From NCBI GenBank assembly GCA_024195585.1, contig SWBL01000201.1, positions 28,789 to 92,788 on the forward strand: a stretch of 64,000 bases of DNA. Reading direction: 5' to 3'. Numbering within the stretch: the stretch's first letter is position 1; each line of letters starts with the position of its first letter. This document shows, piece after piece, positions 56,062 to 64,000 of the stretch. The translations under genes were made by a program, and so were the position numbers. The stretch comes from Aureobasidium sp. EXF-3400. Taxonomy: Eukaryota > Ascomycota > Dothideomycetes > Dothideales > Saccotheciaceae. Under the pieces are notes generated by a model. That model was not told the DNA's origin. It saw nothing but the letters and a program-made list of their open reading frames with translations, and did no database searches.

Positions 56062-57503
56062 CTAAACAGCTTTCTCGCCAGCCTTCTGCCTGAACCAGTC
56101 TCTTAACCACGCCCCCTCGACAGGATCATGAACGTTCTGTCCTCTGGGGCTCAGTAGCGAGAAGAAAGCATGATACTCTTTCAACAACTCGTCCCGCTTT
56201 GCCTCGAACATTTCTCCGTCGAACCTTTCCTCCCACCCACACTCCTTGAACATTTGACGCTTGACAGTGAACATGTTCTGCACCGCCTTTGCCACTTCCA
56301 CCTTGGAGTCCACTTCGAATGGTGGCGCAGGAGGTGGCGCTGGTACCTCTGGTATAGGGCATCCATACTCCATTGCTGTATTGCGCAGTTGCTGAGCACT
56401 GGCATGTCGCATAGACAAAATCTTCTGTCGCAGTGCCTTGTTATCTGGCGCATTCCGCTCCACGCCATCCAATACCATTCCTATGCCCCAGCCTTCTGGC
56501 TGCACATGTCGGGTCGGAGAGTGCTCTATCGAAACTTTGTGCTCGGTCGCCAGCTGCTTGAGTTCCTCGGTAGTCAACGAGCCCTGTCGCTGTTGGCGTG
56601 ATTTCAAGGCGGCGTTCAGTGCGGGAATCCTCATTCGCGCGGCCTCGATGTGTCGTTTCAATCTCGTATGCTCATTGTGCAGCATTTCTGTCTCGCCGTC
56701 GTATTCTTCGTAACGATTCGTTGCGCCTACACCAGAAAGCAGGCTTGGTCGTGCATGTACGTTGAGGACTTGGTAGCATTCTCCCTCGTCGCGCCATGGA
56801 ATCCAGTCCAAGCTGAGTAGTTCATTGCGCAGAAGACTCCAGGATTGTTCTGTTGCTCGATTGGGCTGATGCTCGTATTCTGTACTTTCACTCTTCGAGG
56901 CCCATCGTCTCATTCTCTCTGCAAGGAATTGTCAGCTATCTTATGTCGCAATGTCGCTTTCGCGTTTGAATCTGACTTACTATCCCTTGTGTCGTACAAG
57001 TACTCCGTGCCCCAGTTTGTGCCGCAAAACGTGATCTTGAAGGCCCACGCCGGTAAACCAGTCTCGCCAGCCCGTAATGGTTGTCTGGATGTTGCTATCG
57101 TGCCGTCCCATTCATGTCCCTCGAGATATGACATGGCGCCACTGTCCGGTGCAATCGGTATACCCTCCTCTTGTTCTGACCAGTACTCCAGTGCCTCATT
57201 TGACGGATAAGGTAACAGTTCCATGAGAGCGATCACCTCAGGTACGAATCCAGCAGCTTTGAGTTGTTCAACAGCCAATCCAGGCTTTCCAGCCACTCCG
57301 TAGGGAGGATATATGACCTCATCTTCGCGAAGGTAACGCATCTTGATCAAGGTGGCATACATTGCGTTCAAGCCGTTGATCAGGTCGGCATGCTTCTTGG
57401 CCACTTCTTGTAGTATGGCGGTGTGTACGTCCACGCTCTCCATCACAGGCGAGTCGAACATTGCTTGTTCACAGCGAGTCCGTGTGGCAGTGGCGGTTGT
57501 CAT
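56062..57503 (-). CDS. two-exon fungal protein of unknown function
   Basis: Exons 57503-56981 and 56918-56062 give 459 residues. The N-terminal part is ordered-looking (IYPPYGVAGKPGLAVEQLKA; PSNEALEYWSEQEEGI). Then comes FKITFCGTNWGTEYLYDTRD joined to KRMRRWASKSES. The C-terminal half is helical and charged (HNEHTRLKRHIEAARMRIPA) with a Pro-rich linker PEVPAPPPAPPFEV before a final helical block. No motif known to me; it looks like a cytosolic or nuclear orphan found in filamentous fungi. Confidence 0.65.
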
Positions 57504-59013
57504 TCAGATGGTCAGAAAGGCTTGACGTAACGATATCGAAAAGTAGGTGAGTTGTTATGTTTATGTCCAGGTGATCATTCATGCGTTAGAGGAGATGTCA
57601 TGAGCTTTGGCCTCAGAGCAAGGCAGTGTCTGTATATATTGTAATCAAGCCACGCCGCTCAGGTGTGGAATAACCGGCGAGGTCGCTCATGTGCTATAAG
57701 CAAAAGGCGTATTCGTCAACGTTTGTATTGACAAACGGTCGTGGCTTTACCAAGGATCGGACATCATCGTAAGCACGTTATATTGTAGATGCCATCGCGA
57801 AACCTAACTCAATACGGTTCATGCTCCACTAACTGCATGTCGGCATTGCCGCAAATGGGCTCCGAAGCTCTTAGTGACACCCAACGGGTTAAACGGCTGC
57901 GCTGTATATGGCGCTTCTGCTGGCCATATGCATAAAAATACAGTGCAAATAAATCACGAAGCTCAAGCTTTCATACTTTATGGTTAAACCTGCTGTTCCA
58001 TATGCTGGGTCATTGGTCTGGCTTCCATCAACGTTGCCGGCGAGATCTAGCTTGTCTTAGAGCCTGAACCTTGGCGGACGCTTCGAGGTTGCTTTTGAAC
58101 GGTGGTCTGGATCTTTCTGTCGGCCTATACTCTGACTGCCTCTATTGAATCGTAATCAACTAATTGGCTCGGATTGTCGACCGAGGACCCAGATTTGTGG
58201 CTACTTTGCGGTATGAACATGTTCTTGCGACAACAGTTCGGATTGTGGTGGAGGAGGCTAGCCAACAATTCGTACCTGCCCATGCAAAAAATACACGCAA
58301 TCTATTGATCCTTCCACCACCAGCCATACCAGACGTGGAATGCTCGGTAAGTTGACATCAGGCAGTATATATTGATCCTTTCTTCGATCCCCTGGTTCGA
58401 TACGAAGTCTCTTCTTCAACTTCCTGATCGGGTTCTCAAATGTCTCACCCGCACGATAACACCAAAGATAGGACAAGAACAATACCTGCCCAGGTCACGA
58501 ATTGTAATGATTATACACCCGCAAGTGCCCTAGCATTGAAGACATGGTTGTGTCTCACCCTTTTGACAATTTGGTTCTCCGCGTACTCGCGGTCAGGGTC
58601 ATCTATTCAGCATCATAATAACGAACATTCAAGTCATTCTACACTACAAAATGACAGACAATGTAGCGGCCGGAAGTCAGAGGAGATTACCATATATGAC
58701 TGTATCCTATGCGACCATCTTTGGCATGGTAAGTTGTAGTATAATCTATCGGACAATGTGTTGCGAACTAGCACGGGTTTCGCAACAACCATGGTAGGTT
58801 GACACAACCAATCTCTAGAACTATGAGTCAGATACCTAAGAAGCAATGTCTCCTCGATATACACCAAACCACATATAAGATTGTGACCTCTTCTGCTAAT
58901 CCCAAATCGTTATCTGTTCGGTTGAAGAGCTACCGTATGCCAGCATCAGATCATACAGCCATCTCACGACAAAAGGCTATATATAAAACCAGCAGAATGG
59001 TTTGATATCAACA
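57504..59013. other. 1.5 kb intergenic
   Basis: Upstream of the 459-residue orphan (-) and of the tRNA (+). Frames under 100 codons only. A TATATATAAAA at 58978-58988 ends about 25 bp before the tRNA and may help Pol III initiation. Nothing else recognised. Confidence 0.5.
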
Positions 59014-59118
59014 GGTCGGTTAGCTCAGTTGGTTAGAGCGTGGTGCTAATATCGGGTGTTTCTTCGCTCTCAAATATCTGGCACGCCAAGGTCGCGGGTT
59101 CGACCCCCGTACTGACCA
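59014..59118 (+). tRNA. tRNA-Ile (anticodon AAU) with a 31-nt intron
   Basis: Acceptor stem GGTCGGT pairs with ACTGACC (one G-T pair), discriminator A at 59118. The D arm TAGCTCAGTTGGTTAGAGC contains the A box and the T arm GCGGGTTCGACCCCCGT the B box. The anticodon stem TGGTG/CGCCA closes the loop CTAATAA with anticodon AAT once the intron 59052-59082, located one base 3' of the anticodon, is removed. Mature length is 74 nt before CCA addition. Confidence 0.93.
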
Positions 59119-59757
59119 TTATCTTCTTTTGCTCGTTGCAGGCAATAGAGTTTTGAATCTTGTACTTCCGGTGGTTGGTGAGAAAGTTTTTTTCGGCATA
59201 TAGTACTTTTCCTCCTTGAGCCTGGCGTCGGGCTCGGACGTCGCAGCTAGCCATTTCGGGTAAGATCTTGGCGCGCGGGACGACTTTGTCTCAACATCAC
59301 CTCGTGTCAAACCGCAGTATTTGCGGCTTTCTGTCCGGCAGCCCCTCCACATGCTACTGTATCACTCTTGCAGCGTACCTACATTTTTTCAGCATCCATC
59401 AGAAAGCGAAACACATTGTGAAGTTTGTCAAGGAAAGTCCTCAGGTAGCCTTGCAGAGCACGTTACACATCAATCAGACATGTGGGTATCTTTGCAAGAC
59501 GAGTGTCACAAGGTTGAAGCCTTTATCTGTCAAATGCGGAGGCGGAGGGCCGAACGAGGATCAACACTGGACGGGTTTTGAAAGATCTCATCGGAATTGC
59601 GGCTGGTGGACAAGTGATGGCATGCATCCTCTACTAGGTACATAGATGTCGTGCTACCCGTATCTAAAGACATTTCTTCTCCTTTTCACTCTAGAGCAAC
59701 AATTTGCGTTCCTTTGCTGTCGTAGCCGGAAGCCGCTTGCAGCGCGTCATATATAGG
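59119..59757. other. intergenic
   Basis: 639 bp between tRNA-Ile and the MFS transporter gene. A TATATAG at 59750-59756 is directly before the chosen ATG and is more likely leader than promoter. No gene seen. Confidence 0.5.
59127..59130 (+). terminator. Pol III T-run after tRNA-Ile
   Basis: TTTT nine bases after the tRNA end, preceded by a broken TTC-TT; a plausible RNA polymerase III terminator. Confidence 0.6.
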
Positions 59758-61536
59758 ATGGCGGAAGAGGACCTCAAGCACAGCTCGCCGTCAAATCTAT
59801 CACTGGATCAAGGATACTCTTCAGGATCGGAGGGTCAAAGGATACAAGAGGAGGACACGAAAAAGAGCACAATATGGAGGCGCATCTACAATGTCATAAC
59901 TTATACACCACCGCGATGTCGCTGGGACCCGGAGAAGCCACCAAAATTCAGCATGGCGTTGAACGTACTGTTCGGCTTCGCTGGTGCCTTTACAGTCGCC
60001 AATCTCTACTACAGTCATCCTATTCTCAACATCCTGGCAGATGAATTCAATGTGCCTTACGAGAGGGCCTCTCAGATTCCAACTGTTATGCAGGCAGGGT
60101 ACGCAGCTGGTCTCTTGTTCTTGTGTCCATTGGGCGACCTCTTCCCGCGAAGACCGTTTGTCCTGTTACTCGTATTCTTCACTGCAACTATGTGGTATGT
60201 GTCGATCAGATGCCTCAGAAGTTGATGTTGCTGATGTGAACTTGTCTAGGATTGGTGTTTGTGTAACAAATAATCTGGCTGCCTTTACTGCTATCTCGTT
60301 TATAACTGCTGTTACCACTGTAACTCCACAACTCATGCTTCCTTTGGTAGGCGATCTGGCACCTCCTAGCAAGAGAGCAGCGTCTCTGTCAATCGTTACA
60401 TCTGGTCTTTTGTTAGGAATGCTGATAGCTCGACTCTTGTCTGGTGTACTTACTAACTTTACCTGTAAGTCAAGCTCGGTAACCTGACCTCCAATCAAGC
60501 TGACCATACTTGAACAGCATGGCGCAACATCTACTGGCTGGCTCTAGGACTCCAATATGTCATCTTCATCTTGCTCTGGTTCTTCATGCCAGACTATCCC
60601 TCAACTAATCCTAACGGCATCAACTACTTCAAAATCCTCTGGTCGATCCTTGAGATGCTCTTTAAAGAGCCAGTACTGGTGCAAGCCTGCTTCATCACCT
60701 TCTTCACAGCTGCAACATTCACCTGCTTCTGGACGACATTGACCTTCCTCCTTGCAGGGGCACCTTACCATTACGACTCTTTGACCATCGGCCTGTTTGC
60801 TCTCATCGGAATTGCGAGTATGTGTATAGGACCATTCTGGGCAAAGTATGTCATTGATCGCTTTGTGCCCCTGTTCTCCGTGGTACTAGGCGAGTGCTGG
60901 TGTATGCTAGGCATCTGCATCGGAACATATACTGGCCGCATCACGATTGCAGGACCAGTGATTCAAGCCTTCTTCAACGACTTTGGCTTGCAGACGGCAC
61001 AGATTGCCAATAGAAGTGCCATCTACAGCATCGCGCCCAAAGCACGCAATCGTGTCAACACAGCCTTCATGGTTGCTACGTTCTGTGGTCAACTTGTTGG
61101 TACCGCTGCTGGAAACCATCTGTACGCACGAGGCGGATGGGTTGTGTCAGGCAGCTACAGTGTCGCCAGCATCGGTGCCGCATTAATCTGTTGTTTTGCA
61201 CGCGGTCCATGGGCGCAAGGATGGTTTGGATGGGGAGGAGGTTGGAGTGTTTACAAGAAAAGTGCTCAAAGTGCTGATGGAAAGGCAGAGGAAAAGCAAA
61301 CCATGGGAGCCATCGAAGCTGACAGAAACATTATCCACGATCCGGAAAGGGGCGAAAAGCAGCAGGAACGAGTTAATGAAGGCCACGTACTGGAGAAAGG
61401 CATCGAGATGTTAGGAGCGGAAGATGGGGAGAACCCTGTACGAGAGATGAAAGACTATGAGGAGGATGAGGAATTCAGGATTAGCAGCCAGGATCGAGAT
61501 GTGATCTTGCCAGTGAAAGACTCACAGAGAGTGTAA
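59758..61536 (+). CDS. MFS transporter with long acidic C-terminal tail
   Basis: Exons 59758-60194, 60250-60464 and 60518-61536 give 556 residues; an in-frame ATG at 59704 is less likely. Helix 1 is ALNVLFGFAGAFTVANLYYS, and ADEFNVPYERASQIPTVMQA precedes helix 2. The loop 2-3 signature appears as GDLFPRRP. About twelve membrane segments are seen in total, with FMVATFCGQLVGTAAGNHLY near the end. The order is that of bacterial-type YnfM/drug-exporter-like MFS members found in fungi. A ~110-residue hydrophilic, Glu/Lys-rich tail is probably cytosolic. Substrate unknown. Confidence 0.85.
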
Positions 61537-63902
<2,366 letters not shown>

Positions 63903-64000
63903 GTACGTAAGGCAAGGGTACAGATAGCATAGGTCAATCGACATCAGATGGTTCCAATAGCCATCAGGTGGTTCTTCGACCGCTTTCTGTACCATCCGCT

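Overview
The window is a 64 kb piece of a compact nuclear genome from a filamentous ascomycete (Pezizomycotina; Dothideomycetes is my best guess, from gene style only). The reasons are many short GT-AG introns (mostly 45-140 nt, CTRAC-like branch sites), genes on both strands every ~2 kb, Gln/Pro-rich low-complexity proteins, an intron-containing tRNA, and filamentous-fungal families such as a GH11 xylanase, a Baeyer-Villiger monooxygenase, a DUF1776 protein and a dipeptidyl-peptidase 5. I resolved 32 protein-coding genes and one tRNA. Most are multi-exon, so the coordinates given are gene spans and the exon joins are written in each entry.

Layout. 1-5.9 kb: a 5'-truncated Baeyer-Villiger monooxygenase, a membrane-anchored J-protein and a Gln-rich putative regulator. 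5.9-10.6 kb: a 4.6 kb stretch with no recognisable gene, the largest gap in the window. 10.6-13.7 kb: RSA3 (ribosome assembly), UNG (uracil-DNA glycosylase) and a WW-domain protein. 14.3-18.5 kb: a small Lys-rich nuclear-type protein and two membrane proteins. 19.1-29.3 kb: a Wss1-like DNA-protein-crosslink protease, a DUF1776 protein, a Sel1-repeat protein (Nif1/DSF2 type), a TVP38-like Golgi protein and an ENV7/STK16-like kinase. 29.8-40.8 kb: dipeptidyl-peptidase 5, a Gts1/Ucp3-like ArfGAP-UBA protein, mitoribosomal mS42-type protein, proteasome alpha-7, a Gln-rich orphan and a histidine phosphatase. 41.8-53.1 kb: GFA1, an epimerase-like SDR, mitoribosomal mL59, proteasome beta-3, a SWIM zinc-finger protein, a previously hidden C4 zinc-type protein and eIF2-beta. 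53.2-64 kb: a BTB-like protein, two orphans, tRNA-Ile(AAU), an MFS transporter and the first two exons of a GH11 xylanase that runs off the right edge.

This is mainly a housekeeping region (translation, proteasome, protein quality control, chitin precursor synthesis, DNA repair) with accessory metabolic genes at both ends. I see no operon, secondary-metabolite cluster, CRISPR array, phage or intact transposon, and no coherent new multi-gene system. The most unusual signals are at the level of gene structure. Introns sit directly after or within a few bases of the start codon in four essential genes, so splicing builds the N-terminus (in GFA1 it builds the catalytic Cys codon). There are 17- and 19-nt microexons. 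A 418-nt intron in the histidine phosphatase carries overlapping, mutually exclusive hairpins, and the same gene has an apparent one-base frame break. A ~70-bp tandem duplication lies upstream of GFA1, and UNG has an in-frame Arg-rich upstream extension.
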